Shown here: in pieces, positions 35,706-45,173 of the stretch
How the letters are laid out: every line of letters begins with the position of its first letter
How positions within the stretch are numbered: position 1 is the stretch's first letter
Origin: an uncultured Desulfovibrio sp.
Lineage (GTDB): Bacteria; Desulfobacterota; Desulfovibrionia; Desulfovibrionales; Desulfovibrionaceae
NCBI GenBank assembly: GCA_910587035.1
Contig: CAJUMQ010000012.1
Location: forward strand, 14,134 to 78,133
Length of the DNA stretch: 64,000 nucleotides
Direction: 5' to 3'
Notes under the pieces: generated by a model
What the model was told of the DNA's origin: nothing
Database searches by the model: none
The model's input: the letters and a program-made list of their open reading frames with translations, nothing else
Made by a program: the position numbers and the translations under genes

Positions 35706-38367
35706 TACCCCCAATAAACCGCCTGTGGCGCCATCTGCCAACACTCTTGTCAGGGGCAAGTTCGATCTCACACGCGGCGATCTCATCCATGGCTGGATCA
35801 TAGGGTCTGGCATCGATATCCGTCCGCTTGTCTATGTCAATAACGAGCCTGCTGTTCTGGTGGATCCAAATATTTTCAGACCAGATGTCTGCAATCATTT
35901 TGGAATAAAATCGCCGTATAATATCGGATTTGCCTGTCGTCTGCCGGCAGTGGCAACAGATGCCATTCTCACCCTGTATGGAGTTACCCCTCAAGGCGTT
36001 CAGCTTGTTGATATAAAAAAGCTGTCCCATCCAGTGGGTGAAAAAAGCCTCATCGCCCAGGTTGCCAAAGCGGCCAGGATTGCCGCCCAGGAAAAGGCCG
36101 TATGCATCACCTGCTGGGATGGCTCGGGAAATGCCATATGCCGCGCAAAGGAACTTTATGATACGGTTGCCATACACAGGCCTGTGGTGCTGATCTGTTA
36201 TACTCATGAAGAGTCTGGCGATCAGATCTGGCCACCTCTTCAAAGGTGGGGCGGCAACCTGATTGCCATACCCTGGTCTCAACGGCACATGGGCCACAAA
36301 CTTCTGCGCCAGTATGGCCTGAATTTTGACACTGTCTGGATCTGCAAGCCGCGTCTTCCATCCTTCATGCTGGCCAGGGCCGTATCCCATGAGCATACCC
36401 GCCAAATTCTGGACAGGGATGATGAAGATATAACCTTTGCAGGAAGCCAGGAAGCGCTCCACACCGCTTATGGGGCCGCTGGCCAATCCCTGGCAAGGTT
36501 CTTGAGCAGCCAGGTAAGGGCCATCACTGTCAGCAGCAATTATTTACAGCAGACATGCGGGGGCCAGCTGGTGCGGCATGTGCGCACACCCATGAAGTCG
36601 CTGCAGCCGGATGGCAATGCTGTCTTCAATATCGGTTTCATTGGCACAGCAAAAGCCACCAAAAATCTGGCGGCACTGGCCAGGATTTTACGGCTGCTGG
36701 CTGCCGATGGACACAAAATGCAGCTGCACATATTTGGAACTGTAGAGCCGGACCAGAAGGAAGCGCTGGAAAAGGCCGGCGCAATTCTGCATGGAATGAT
36801 CCCATTTGTATCCCTAGAGGGGACCCTTGCCAGTCTGCATGCGCTGGTGTGCGGATTTTCCCCGGCAGCCCGTGATAAAACAGGTTTGGGAGATGGCCAG
36901 TATCATGTACCTCCATTAATATCCGATGCTCTGGCTTGCGGCAAACCTGTGCTTGTACCGCTCTCAGCAGCGGTTAACGAGTTGCAAAATCTGCCAGGTG
37001 TGCATGTATTTGATGAAAACAATCTTCATGAAAAATTAAAGTCCGCCCTTGAGGAAAAAATCGCCATAAGTCTGCCGCCTGATTTCACGCCGCAAGGGGC
37101 ATTTGAACAATTCGCAAAAGCTGAGAGCCTGGCGGAAAATACAAGCCTGCCCCTTTCTGTGCCTGGACTGGATGACACTTTTCCGCAGGGGCCAGCAGTG
37201 GTGCTACTCTGGAAACAGCCGGACAGTGCCATGTATGGGCGTCGGGTGGATCAGATTGCCAGGAGCTGCAAGCAAAAATATCCTAACCATCGAGTGTATG
37301 TACTGGAATTTTACGATGAATTGCCGGAAATTCAGGCGGTTGCCGAACTCCACAAAGAGAACGTGATTCTCCCCGGGCCGGATCCATTCATGTCTGGCGA
37401 AGACTTTCATGATGAAAATAATATCAGAAAAGTGCTCATAGCCAGAAAAAAGCATGGACTGCAGATGGATGGAATTTACCATAAAACCATTGGCCATCAT
37501 TCCATTGCGCATCTGCGCGAATCTCTAACCGAATTTCTGGTCCACGAAAATTTGACGGCAAACAACACTCTTTTTGTTTTGTTCCCCGTAATCAATCTTC
37601 TGGAGGAGGTGGAGGATATTTTGCGCCCATATGCGCGCATTGCAGATGTTGTGGATAATGAACTGGGCTGGGCTAAAGACAATCCGCGCCGGGCCAGATT
37701 GATGGACCAATATTACAGGGTAATGCGCGGCGCGAGGCATATTGTGTTCAACTCGCACCAAAACCGGGATTTTTTTGCCAAACTCAAATTTTTGGATCTT
37801 GCGCGCGCCAGCGTGATAGCCAACTGGTATGAACTCCCATCAGGGGTAAGTCCTAAAATCTCACCCCTTGCTGGCAAGGTAAGGCATATTTTCTATTCCG
37901 GCAACATGAATGACCGTATTGACTGGAATCTGATGCATAAAATCGTGGATCTGCCTGATGTCTGTCTGCATCTGGCGGGCACCTGCCAGAGAGAAATAAA
38001 CAAGCTGGATGCCCTTATCGAGGCCGGAGCCATTTATCATGGCGTCACAGGCGAGAGGGAGACACTTGCCATGCTGGAATACATGGATGCGGCGATAATA
38101 GCCCATGTACTCGATGATCTTTCCCGGTTTATGAATCCCATAAAAGCTGGCATGTACCGCGCATGTGGAGTTCCTGTCATCTGCCCGGCAAACATAAATC
38201 TGGACCAGGATGGCATCATGCTCTATGAAACTCCAGGTCAATGTCTAGCCATAATTAAAAATTTACCCAAAAGGAAAAATTGTCCGGCTCCACTTTCATC
38301 CTCCACACAGGCAGAAGACTACTGCCAGCTGATCGCCAGATTTCATCCGGTCAATGTGACCTCATAG
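35692..38367 (+). CDS. Large glycosyltransferase with two GT-B domains
   Basis: 891 residues. Residues 15-125 form a beta-rich module like that in the upstream protein. A first GT-B-like unit spans about 130-480 (FNIGFIGTAKATKNLAALA, then HVPPLISDALACGKPVLVP). A second spans about 490-880 (FYSGNMNDRIDWNLMH, MNPIKAGMYRACGVPVICP). The order of domains suggests fused glycosyltransferases of one glycan pathway. The start ATG at 35692 overlaps the upstream stop. No transporter or polymerase genes accompany the pair. Confidence 0.8.
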   Translation: MPANDTPNKPPVAPSANTLVRGKFDLTRGDLIHGWIIGSGIDIRPLVYVNNEPAVLVDPNIFRPDVCNHFGIKSPYNIGFACRLPAVATDAILTLYGVTPQGVQLVDIKKLSHPVGEKSLIAQVAKAARIAAQEKAVCITCWDGSGNAICRAKELYDTVAIHRPVVLICYTHEESGDQIWPPLQRWGGNLIAIPWSQRHMGHKLLRQYGLNFDTVWICKPRLPSFMLARAVSHEHTRQILDRDDEDITFAGSQEALHTAYGAAGQSLARFLSSQVRAITVSSNYLQQTCGGQLVRHVRTPMKSLQPDGNAVFNIGFIGTAKATKNLAALARILRLLAADGHKMQLHIFGTVEPDQKEALEKAGAILHGMIPFVSLEGTLASLHALVCGFSPAARDKTGLGDGQYHVPPLISDALACGKPVLVPLSAAVNELQNLPGVHVFDENNLHEKLKSALEEKIAISLPPDFTPQGAFEQFAKAESLAENTSLPLSVPGLDDTFPQGPAVVLLWKQPDSAMYGRRVDQIARSCKQKYPNHRVYVLEFYDELPEIQAVAELHKENVILPGPDPFMSGEDFHDENNIRKVLIARKKHGLQMDGIYHKTIGHHSIAHLRESLTEFLVHENLTANNTLFVLFPVINLLEEVEDILRPYARIADVVDNELGWAKDNPRRARLMDQYYRVMRGARHIVFNSHQNRDFFAKLKFLDLARASVIANWYELPSGVSPKISPLAGKVRHIFYSGNMNDRIDWNLMHKIVDLPDVCLHLAGTCQREINKLDALIEAGAIYHGVTGERETLAMLEYMDAAIIAHVLDDLSRFMNPIKAGMYRACGVPVICPANINLDQDGIMLYETPGQCLAIIKNLPKRKNCPAPLSSSTQAEDYCQLIARFHPVNVTS

Positions 38368-38381
38368 CTTTGAAATTATCC
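38368..38381 (+). repeat. Shared intergenic 14-mer
   Basis: CTTTGAAATTATCC lies just after the glycosyltransferase stop. The same module occurs in repeat copy B (8758-8771, one difference) and on the minus strand in the rplN-rplX spacer (51123-51136). It is probably a remnant of the same repeat family. The rest of the 194-bp gap before dnaJ shows nothing else. Confidence 0.5.
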
Positions 38382-38561
38382 CTGACCGCACATGGTTCGC
38401 CCAGTGACAATTTTTCTGAACCAATTTCATGGGGTACAGCAGATATTCCAGGTTGATTTGCCTCTCCTGATCCATGCCGAAAGCAGGATGGCCGAAATTA
38501 TGGATGACAAAAGCACCTGGCAAATAATTCAGCAGGCAGGCAGAATCATTTGGCATGAGTT

Positions 38562-39677
38562 CTAGTCAAGGCCCATGGCTTTGCCTATTTTTTTGGCGGC
38601 ATCCTTGATTTTTGCAAAAGTGCCGGTATCCGCCGCTGCTTCAAATTCGCGCAGCAGTTCCTCCTGCCTTTCTGTCAAACCGGTGGGTGTAAGAACCTTG
38701 ACAGCTACAATCATGTCGCCACGATTTTTTCTGCCGGGAAAATTCATGCCTTCGCCCGGGATGCGCAACAGGGCGCCGCTTTGCACTCCCTTGGGAATTT
38801 CCATTGTCAGAGGGCCATTCAAGCCGGGGATTTCCACCCTGTGGCCAAGAGCGGCCTGCACCATGCTGATCTCCTGATTAAAGATCAGATCGGCGCCATT
38901 GCGCTGCCAGCGGTTATCCGGCTCTACGGAGAGAACCACATAGAGATCGCCGGCAGGACCGCCATGGGTGCCAGGCTCCCCCTCATTACGGATGCGCAGA
39001 CGGGTGCCATTATCCACTCCGGCCGGGATTTTGACCATGATCTCCCTTTTGTCTGCCACAATACCCTCGCCACGGCAGCGGGGGCAGGGCCGGAGAATGG
39101 TCTGGCCGGCGCCGTGACAGGCGGGGCAGGGCATGGCAATCTGAAAGAAACCCTGGTTGCGCCGCACCTGGCCTGTGCCATGACAATGACGGCAGGCCTC
39201 GGTCTTGCCATCAAGAGAACCGCTGCCCTTGCAGTCAGGACAGCTTACATGTTTTGGCAGGGTAAGATTGATTTCCGCGCCATGGGCAGCCTGGGCGAAT
39301 GTAATTGTCAGGTCATAACGCAGATCAGCTCCGGCTTCAGGCCTGGGGCCGCCGCCAGCGGAGGCGGAAAAACCAAAAAGGTCGCCAAAGATGTCGCTGA
39401 AATGGGCAAAAATATCTTCTGTGCTGCCAAATCCGCCAGCGCCGGGGCCAGAATTTACGCCAGCATGGCCAAAGCGGTCATAACGCGCCCTTTTCCCCGG
39501 GTCGCGTAAAACCTCATAGGCTTCCGCCGCTTCCTTGAACTTCAGCTCAGCTTCGGCATCGCCAGGATTGCGATCGGGATGATATTTCATGGCAAGCTTG
39601 CGATAGGCCTGCTTTATTTCCCCTTCACCGGCGGAGCGGCTAACATTAAGGATTTCGTAATAATCGCGTTCTGTCAT
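38562..39677 (-). CDS. dnaJ: Chaperone DnaJ
   Basis: 371 residues with a J domain (HPD at 33-35), a Gly/Phe-rich linker, the four CxxCxGxG zinc repeats ([32 protein letters not shown]) and a C-terminal substrate domain. It delivers unfolded proteins to DnaK and stimulates its ATPase. No dnaK or grpE lies next to it. rpoZ follows upstream on the same strand, 206 bp away. Confidence 0.97.
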   Translation of the reverse strand: MTERDYYEILNVSRSAGEGEIKQAYRKLAMKYHPDRNPGDAEAELKFKEAAEAYEVLRDPGKRARYDRFGHAGVNSGPGAGGFGSTEDIFAHFSDIFGDLFGFSASAGGGPRPEAGADLRYDLTITFAQAAHGAEINLTLPKHVSCPDCKGSGSLDGKTEACRHCHGTGQVRRNQGFFQIAMPCPACHGAGQTILRPCPRCRGEGIVADKREIMVKIPAGVDNGTRLRIRNEGEPGTHGGPAGDLYVVLSVEPDNRWQRNGADLIFNQEISMVQAALGHRVEIPGLNGPLTMEIPKGVQSGALLRIPGEGMNFPGRKNRGDMIVAVKVLTPTGLTERQEELLREFEAAADTGTFAKIKDAAKKIGKAMGLD

Positions 39678-39883
39678 TTCCAGTTTTGGTTATTGTTGAT
39701 TAATTTGGGCGCAAAAATACCGGCATGTCAGACAGCCGGCAGGCAGGAACAAACTGCCGCGACATATGACGTCAATATGCAAATTTCCAGCCAATGTTAT
39801 AAGGCGGATTTTTGGGGAGGCAAGCCTTGGAGCATTGCGGGTTTAATATTTTGCAATTTGCATAATAAATAATGCAATGACTT

Positions 39884-40129
39884 CTAATCTTCCTCTGGAT
39901 TGCGCTCGGCGACGGAATTTTCTGGCAATGGTTTAAACAGGGCCGGATCATCTGGCAGTATCTTGCCGGCGGCGATCTCACGCAGGGCGGTCACAACCTC
40001 CTTATTGCGGCTGTCCAGCAGCGGCTCATAACCCTCCCTGTATTGGCGCACCCTCTTGATGGCCATTTGCACAAGCAAAAAACGGTTGTCAACCCTTTCC
40101 TGACAATCCTCAACTGTTATTCTGGCCAT
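39884..40129 (-). CDS. rpoZ: RNA polymerase omega subunit
   Basis: 81 residues: [23 protein letters not shown] (the core-binding segment) and [16 protein letters not shown] are characteristic. Omega helps fold the beta-prime subunit and binds ppGpp in many bacteria. A promoter-like sequence lies about 90 bp upstream on the minus strand. The 206 bp between rpoZ and dnaJ hold no clear gene. Confidence 0.93.
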   Translation of the reverse strand: MARITVEDCQERVDNRFLLVQMAIKRVRQYREGYEPLLDSRNKEVVTALREIAAGKILPDDPALFKPLPENSVAERNPEED

Positions 40130-40218
40130 AATATCACTCCCTGTATGCGGGACATCTGAATGATGCCGGACTCCTGGATGTAAAGGAAAAGTTGGTGTGT
40201 TTACAAAAATAGCTAAAA

Positions 40219-40247
40219 AAAATATATAATCCTGTCCTGTTAGTCAA
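40219..40247 (-). promoter_or_regulatory. Probable sigma-70 promoter of rpoZ
   Basis: Read on the minus strand: TTGACT (40242-40247), a 17-bp spacer and TATTTT (40219-40224); an alternative TATATT at 40221-40226 gives 15 bp. The start codon lies about 90 bp downstream. Confidence 0.5.
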
Positions 40248-40422
40248 GAGGGCAGAATGGGGAAATTCCAGGAACTACACGTATAAATCTGAAAGTGTTC
40301 CAGAGCGAGGCATGCTTTGCTGCGTCTGCCTTTTGGACTGCTCCGCTCAGCCAGTATTTTATGTTTTCCTGATGTCCATTGGCTTTTTCAACTGTTCATA
40401 TCCGGATGGCGTGCGCCTTGCG

Positions 40423-40471
40423 AAATCATCCATAAAAAACTCTGATTTCTTCATGGGTTTTTGGATGATTT
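40423..40471. repeat. Long imperfect hairpin in rpoZ-ubiA spacer
   Basis: AAATCATCCA (40423-40432) pairs with TGGATGATTT (40462-40471), with further internal pairing of A- and T-runs. It carries the CGAAATCATCC module seen in other intergenic repeats. It lies in the 415-bp gap between rpoZ and the ubiA-type gene; no gene is seen in that gap. Confidence 0.6.
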
Positions 40472-40544
40472 ATCGCTCCTCATTTTAAGAAATTTTTTAG
40501 ATGCGTCAGACATGGGGCATCATGTCGTCATGGTTGGGCACGGA

Positions 40545-41408
40545 TTAAAAATATATGCCCACTATGATTCCTGCCAGCACCAGAGGAGATATGACGCTGT
40601 TTAGGGTAAAGAAGGCCATATTGATATATTTGAGATCCTCCGGATTGACCAGTTTATGTTCGATGGCCAGTAAAATGGCTATGGCTGCGCAAAGGGCATA
40701 CCATGGCCAGCCAAGGTTTGCCTCAAGGCCAGTCAACAAGAGAAAAATGACTGTGACAATATGCGAAAATCCTGCAAGTTTGAGCGCCGTATCCGCACCA
40801 TAATCAGCCGGAATCGAATGGGTGCCGCTTCTCTGGTCATAATCCAGATCCTGAAAGGCATAATAGATGTCAAAGGCGCCCACCCAGAAGGTTACGGACA
40901 GTGACAGCAGGATGGCGGAAATCCCCAGCGATGTCGGGTTTATGGCCAGCCAGCCTGCAATGGGCGCAAGACCCAGCGTGGCGCCAAGCCAGAAGTGGCA
41001 GATGGGGGTGAATCTTTTCATATAGCTGTATAAGGCTGCGAATATCAGGGCAGGCACCGAAAGTATAAGACAGATGGTATTGATAAGAGCGCAGGCACCT
41101 ATAAAAATAACTGCCATAATCAATGAAAACAGCCATGCCTGGGCGACAGATATTTCGCCGGTTACAAGAGGCCGGCTGCTTGTACGGGGATTGTGGCGAT
41201 CATTTTCCAGATCGGCAATGCGGTTGAATGTCATGGCAAATGAACGGACAGCGACCATGGCCACTGTGAGCCAGATAAGCGTCATTATTGGCGGCATCCC
41301 TTTGCATGCGAGAAATGATCCCGCCCAGGCATAGGGCAGAGCGAATATTGAGTGCTCAATCTTAATCATGCGACAGATGGCGCGTATGGCATTCCAATAT
41401 CCCGTCAT
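40545..41408 (-). CDS. ubiA: UbiA-family prenyltransferase (menaquinone pathway type)
   Basis: 287 residues with about eight membrane helices. Both Asp-rich motifs are present: FNRIADLENDRHN near residue 62 and FQDLDYDQRSG near 187, which bind the prenyl diphosphate through Mg2+. UbiA enzymes attach a polyprenyl tail to an aromatic acceptor. In strict anaerobes of this group it likely serves menaquinone synthesis (MqnP/futalosine type), but no such genes are next to it, so the acceptor is inferred. The symbol denotes the family. Confidence 0.8.
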   Translation of the reverse strand: MTGYWNAIRAICRMIKIEHSIFALPYAWAGSFLACKGMPPIMTLIWLTVAMVAVRSFAMTFNRIADLENDRHNPRTSSRPLVTGEISVAQAWLFSLIMAVIFIGACALINTICLILSVPALIFAALYSYMKRFTPICHFWLGATLGLAPIAGWLAINPTSLGISAILLSLSVTFWVGAFDIYYAFQDLDYDQRSGTHSIPADYGADTALKLAGFSHIVTVIFLLLTGLEANLGWPWYALCAAIAILLAIEHKLVNPEDLKYINMAFFTLNSVISPLVLAGIIVGIYF

Positions 41409-41640
41409 TTGATCCTCCGAGAAAAGATATTATGCGGCAACAGGGGCCACAAACCTGCGCATATGGTTGCTTTGCCATATCCGCCAGTAAATTGCGCTGA
41501 AGCATGCTTCAACCCAATGCCAATTTGACCTGAGTTCTGGCGCGGATATGTAGCGCCGACATTTAATCAAAAGTAAAAGCTTTGATGGCGAAGGCGCATG
41601 TCTGTAAACCTTTTGCATCATTTGCCGACTATATAGCGTG

Positions 41641-41785
41641 TATCTGTTGAAATTGTCCCAATTTCAACCATGCGGCCTGGCGCTTTACAGCAAAGCGCGG
41701 TTTTGCTGTCCGCTATTGGCCGATTCGTCCGCTCTCGCGGGCGGCCGCCAGGGTCTGTTTTCAATAGCATTTGCTATGTATGCAG
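41641..41785 (+). repeat. Structured intergenic repeat, copy D1
   Basis: Begins with a perfect hairpin: GTTGAAATTG (41646-41655), TCC, CAATTTCAAC (41659-41668). Then GCGCTTT, ACAGC, AAAGCGC, which competes with ACAGCAAA pairing to TTTGCTGT, so two structures are possible. The loop-like word TGTTTTCAAT is at 41756-41765. It resembles copy C in reverse. It lies inside the 780-bp gap before queF, where I see no gene. Confidence 0.75.
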
Positions 41786-41918
41786 TCTATTTTGACTTTT
41801 TATTCATCCCGGCATGGGAAGTTCTTTTGTTCGTGAACAGGAAATGCACTCCATGAAATGGATGAGCATGGCACACTGGAATTTCTTTTAGCCTAAACCA
41901 TATCAGTTCTGGTCCGGG

Positions 41919-42062
41919 GCATTTGCCGATTGAAAATAGGCAAATGCGAGGCGCTTCTTCCGAAGCGCCCGCGCAAAATTGAGCGGGAAAAATTTAATTT
42001 TTCCGCGAAATGCCAGCGTATATGGTTGAAATGCGTAGAGCGTTCAACTGATGAATGCTCTA
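41919..42062 (-). repeat. Structured intergenic repeat, copy D2
   Basis: Inverted relative to copy A and homologous over about 140 bp. H3 is GCATTTGCC, loop GATTGAAAATA, GGCAAATGC (41919-41947), a perfect 9-bp stem. H2 is GCGCTTC, TTCC, GAAGCGC (41951-41968). H1 (42025-42048) pairs only partly. D1 and D2 are head-to-head, about 130 bp apart. Confidence 0.8.
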
Positions 42063-42120
42063 AGATATTGCATTTACCGGGGTTGGACTTATAGCGTTAA
42101 AGAACAAATGGCACAAGCGC

Positions 42121-42172
42121 CCTGGTCTGATGCAGTGTTTTTACTGCAGTAAAAACACTGCATCAGACCAGG
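42121..42172. repeat. Perfect 52-bp palindrome before queF
   Basis: The left half starts CCTGGTCTGATGCAG and runs to the centre CTG|CAG; the right half is its exact reverse complement ending CATCAGACCAGG. There is no mismatch. It ends 7 bp before the queF Shine-Dalgarno sequence (GGAGG at 42180-42184). As RNA it would form a hairpin of about 24 base pairs directly upstream of the ribosome site. A weak promoter (TTGCAT at 42068, 16 bp, TATAGC at 42090) lies before it. A role in queF translation is inferred. Confidence 0.8.
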
Positions 42173-42188
42173 TTGAATGGAGGTCGGC

Positions 42189-42689
42189 ATGACCACACGC
42201 AGCAAAGACGATACCAGCGGACTCCATGCCCTGGGCTCAGGTTCAATGAACCTTTCTGGAGATGGCCCGGGGATTCATCTGCTGGAGGCTTTTCCCAACC
42301 GTTTTCAGGACAGGTTTTATGTTGTCAGCATTTCATTTCCGGAGTTCACATCTCTTTGTCCAGTAACGGGCCAACCGGATTTTGGGACCATAGTGATGGA
42401 GTATATTCCGTCCAATTTATGTGTGGAATCCAAAAGTTTTAAATTGTATATGTTTGCCTATCGCAATCATCAATCATTTATGGAGACAATAACAAACAGC
42501 ATTCTTGATGACATGGTAAAATTGCTTGACCCTGCATGGTGCAGGATAAGAGGGCTGTTTGCGCCAAGAGGGGCCACACGCATCAATGTGTACGCCGAAC
42601 ATTTTGGAAAATTGAACGGGGAGAATGAAACCATGCTGAGGTCCGCAGTGGCAGCATGGAAAGCCGAGACTCATCCCCTGCTTCCCTAG
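42189..42689 (+). CDS. queF: NADPH-dependent 7-cyano-7-deazaguanine reductase (type I)
   Basis: 166 residues, the single-domain (unimodular) form. FTSLCPVTGQPDFG holds the catalytic Cys and the QueF signature; the Glu of ESKSFKLYMFAYRNH binds substrate. It reduces preQ0 to preQ1 in queuosine synthesis. ATG 42189 is chosen since GGAGG lies just before it; an upstream ATG at 42177 falls on that ribosome site. The preQ1 riboswitch consensus is not seen. Confidence 0.93.
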   Translation: MTTRSKDDTSGLHALGSGSMNLSGDGPGIHLLEAFPNRFQDRFYVVSISFPEFTSLCPVTGQPDFGTIVMEYIPSNLCVESKSFKLYMFAYRNHQSFMETITNSILDDMVKLLDPAWCRIRGLFAPRGATRINVYAEHFGKLNGENETMLRSAVAAWKAETHPLLP

Positions 42690-42758
42690 GAGGCAGGTTT
42701 GCACTGCAATAACGCATATTCGGGAGGCCAGATGGCAAAACTCTGGCAAAGCATATAA

Positions 42759-43784
42759 ATGTCCAATTCCATACGTTCTCATCGCCGTGTGGCTGCTCTG
42801 GTTATCTGGGTGGCAGGGCTTATTCTTTTTATTTGCCTCGGTGTCTGGAATCTGGAAAGTAGCCGCAGGGATGCCGAAAACAGGCTTATCAGCGAAGCTG
42901 GCCGGGCCGCTTCCCAGCTTGCGAGCCTGCTTTCAGCATCTGTCCTGGAACCCGATGAAATATCTGTTCGCGCTGTTGTTTCCGGAGCCATGGATGATGA
43001 CAGGATATACGCCATAAAAGTTGACAGTGACCACGGCATGATTGAAGGCCAGCGGCGCAACTATATGTGGGAGCCTGTGCCCTGGGACGATGAAATTGCT
43101 GAAAACTCGGTGCAGGGCATGAATACCTTCAAGGTGGATGGTCAGCCGGCTGGCACTGTAAATGTTTGGCTTTCGCCACGCCTGAATGATGAAGAGGACA
43201 GCCTGCTCGCAAATCGTGAGATCTTGCGTTTCATCCTCGCAGCTGCCATGTGGACTGGCGCTCTGTTGCTCCTGCTTTGGTATTGGGGGGATTTTCGCCG
43301 CTTTGGGAGTGCCCTGGGCGAAAAAACCGCCACACCCAGCGCCACCCCCCATACTGATGCCCTGGCCGCAGAAGGAAAAGCCAATGCAGCCGCCGCAAAT
43401 TCCGAAAATGGCGATAATGAACCGGTGATAGACGCCCGCCTTGGGCGCAGGCATCAGCGCAGAAATATGGATGCCTGGCTCGTCACCGCCGGCATGTTCC
43501 GGCAGACCTTTGCCAGGGGGCCTGCCCTTATCAGCAGATTGTATGCGGAGGGAGAGACTGCGGGGTTATGCCATCTTGGCCGCATGCTGGAACAGGCCGC
43601 CCCGTGTGTCGGCGCATCAAGACTTGCCAGGGCCGCCCATAAAATGCAGGAAGCCCTGAATGATCCAGACTGCCAGGCAAGGGCAATGCCTGTGGAAGAA
43701 TGCGCAAAGGCTCTGGATGAGGTCCTCAATGCACTTTGCGGCAATGGTCAATGGCGTTCCAAGCCAGGTAGCATAAGGAGCTGA
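42759..43784 (+). CDS. Membrane protein with degenerate Hpt-like domain
   Basis: 341 residues. Two membrane helices (about residues 11-30 and 162-180) enclose a periplasmic segment of about 130 residues, a sensor-like layout. A low-complexity linker rich in Ala follows. Residues 235-330 resemble an Hpt four-helix unit: GLCHLGRMLEQAAPCVGASRLARAA. Where Hpt proteins have the phosphorylated His (HxLKG), this one has Arg (RMLEQ), so phosphotransfer is unlikely. It ends 2 bp before ftsY. The function is unknown; a scaffold or signalling role is a guess. Confidence 0.6.
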   Translation: MSNSIRSHRRVAALVIWVAGLILFICLGVWNLESSRRDAENRLISEAGRAASQLASLLSASVLEPDEISVRAVVSGAMDDDRIYAIKVDSDHGMIEGQRRNYMWEPVPWDDEIAENSVQGMNTFKVDGQPAGTVNVWLSPRLNDEEDSLLANREILRFILAAAMWTGALLLLLWYWGDFRRFGSALGEKTATPSATPHTDALAAEGKANAAAANSENGDNEPVIDARLGRRHQRRNMDAWLVTAGMFRQTFARGPALISRLYAEGETAGLCHLGRMLEQAAPCVGASRLARAAHKMQEALNDPDCQARAMPVEECAKALDEVLNALCGNGQWRSKPGSIRS

Positions 43785-43786
43785 AC

Positions 43787-45145
43787 ATGGGATTTTTTTC
43801 CGCTGTCAAAAAATTCTTTGGTGCCAAGGATGAGGCCGACGCGCCAGCTCAGGATGCTGTCTCTACCCAGCAGCCAGAGGCACAGGTATCGGTTGCCCAG
43901 CATGCAGATGACAATGAGAATGATGCCTTGCTCGTGCGCCTGCGCTCGGTCGAACCCAGGCTGTCAAACTGGCTGGAGATAATACTTGAAGATGTCCCTG
44001 TAACAAATGATCTGTTCTGGAACAGACTCAGATTTCTGCTATCGGCCCTGCAGGCTCCTCAGGACGAAACTGATGTTTTTCTAAAGGCGTTCCAGGACTG
44101 GCTTGAACGCATGGAATATTCCCATGTGGACGAATTCCGCTCCGAACTTCAATACCGCCTTGCGCTTGCGCTGGATCTTGAGGATGAGGAAGATGAGCGC
44201 AACCGTCTCATGCTCAAGCTCAGGGATGGACTCGCCCGAACCAGGGAGCAGTTGTCGCGGGGGCTGGACAATCTGTTTTCAAGCCATGGGCAGCTTGACC
44301 AGCATTTCTGGGATGAGCTGGAAGAACTGTTTATCATGGCTGATCTTGGCTATGAGACATCCATAAAGATGGTGGAAAGACTCCGTGAAAGGGCGGCAAA
44401 GGAAAAGATTACCGACCCCCAGGCGGCGAGAGGGCTGTTGCGGCTGGAACTTGAGGAAATTTTCCGCCTGCCTCCCGGAATACGCGCAGTTAATAAACCG
44501 GAAGTTGTGCTGATGATAGGCGTTAATGGTGTTGGCAAAACCACCACCATTGCCAAACTTGCCTACAGGGAAAAACTTCTGGGCAAAAAAGTGCTCATTG
44601 CTGCAGCCGATACATTCAGGGCGGCAGCAGTTGAACAGCTGGGAGTCTGGGCAGACAGGGTAGGGGCAAGATTTCATGCTCGGGAACCCGGGGCCGACCC
44701 TGCATCTGTGGCATGGGAAGCCATGGACATAGCCCTGAGGGAAAACTTTGATATTGTTTTTATTGACACAGCGGGCCGGTTGCAAACCAAAGTGAATCTC
44801 ATGGAGGAGCTGTCCAAAATCCGCCAGGTGATAGGGAAAAAACATCCGGGGGCGCCCCATCGCAACATTCTTGTTCTGGATGCCACAACTGGTCAGAACG
44901 CACTCTCTCAGGCAAAACTCTTCAAGGATGCGGCGGGAGTGAATGAGCTTATTCTCACCAAACTGGATGGCACCGCCAAGGGAGGAGTCGCCATCGCCGT
45001 TGCTATGCAGGAAAAGTTGCCAATAACCTTTGTGGGACTGGGTGAGAAAATGGAGGATTTGCGGCCATTTAACGGAGATGACTTTGCCCGGGCTCTTGTG
45101 GGTGGCGACAAAAACGAATATGGAGCAGCCAAAGAAAGCAAATAA
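43787..45145 (+). CDS. ftsY: Signal recognition particle receptor FtsY
   Basis: 452 residues: an acidic N-terminal A domain (about 1-150), the helical N domain and the GTPase G domain with G1 GVNGVGKTT near residue 245, DTFRAAA, DTAGR and TKLDG. It docks SRP-ribosome complexes to the SecYEG channel at the inner membrane. AAGGAGCTGAAC precedes the ATG. It lies upstream of the ribosomal cluster, from which a promoter separates it. Confidence 0.97.
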   Translation: MGFFSAVKKFFGAKDEADAPAQDAVSTQQPEAQVSVAQHADDNENDALLVRLRSVEPRLSNWLEIILEDVPVTNDLFWNRLRFLLSALQAPQDETDVFLKAFQDWLERMEYSHVDEFRSELQYRLALALDLEDEEDERNRLMLKLRDGLARTREQLSRGLDNLFSSHGQLDQHFWDELEELFIMADLGYETSIKMVERLRERAAKEKITDPQAARGLLRLELEEIFRLPPGIRAVNKPEVVLMIGVNGVGKTTTIAKLAYREKLLGKKVLIAAADTFRAAAVEQLGVWADRVGARFHAREPGADPASVAWEAMDIALRENFDIVFIDTAGRLQTKVNLMEELSKIRQVIGKKHPGAPHRNILVLDATTGQNALSQAKLFKDAAGVNELILTKLDGTAKGGVAIAVAMQEKLPITFVGLGEKMEDLRPFNGDDFARALVGGDKNEYGAAKESK

Positions 45146-45146
45146 T

Positions 45147-45173
45147 GTTTTTTTATTAATTTTATAAAAAAAC
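45147..45173. terminator. AT-rich hairpin after ftsY
   Basis: GTTTTTTTAT (45147-45156), 7-nt loop, ATAAAAAAAC (45164-45173): a perfect 10-bp stem made almost wholly of A-T pairs. It follows the ftsY stop directly and abuts the next promoter. It is a weak terminator at best. Confidence 0.4.

Noticed and set aside
38362..38556. A 64-residue minus-strand frame in the gap before dnaJ
   Set aside because: No Shine-Dalgarno sequence, overlaps the glycosyltransferase end and the repeat 14-mer, no known family.
41430..41621. A 63-residue minus-strand frame after the ubiA-type gene
   Set aside because: Lacks a ribosome site and resembles translated non-coding sequence next to the repeats.
42090..42188. 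A preQ1 riboswitch before queF
   Set aside because: The short preQ1-I consensus is not present; the palindrome explains the structure instead.
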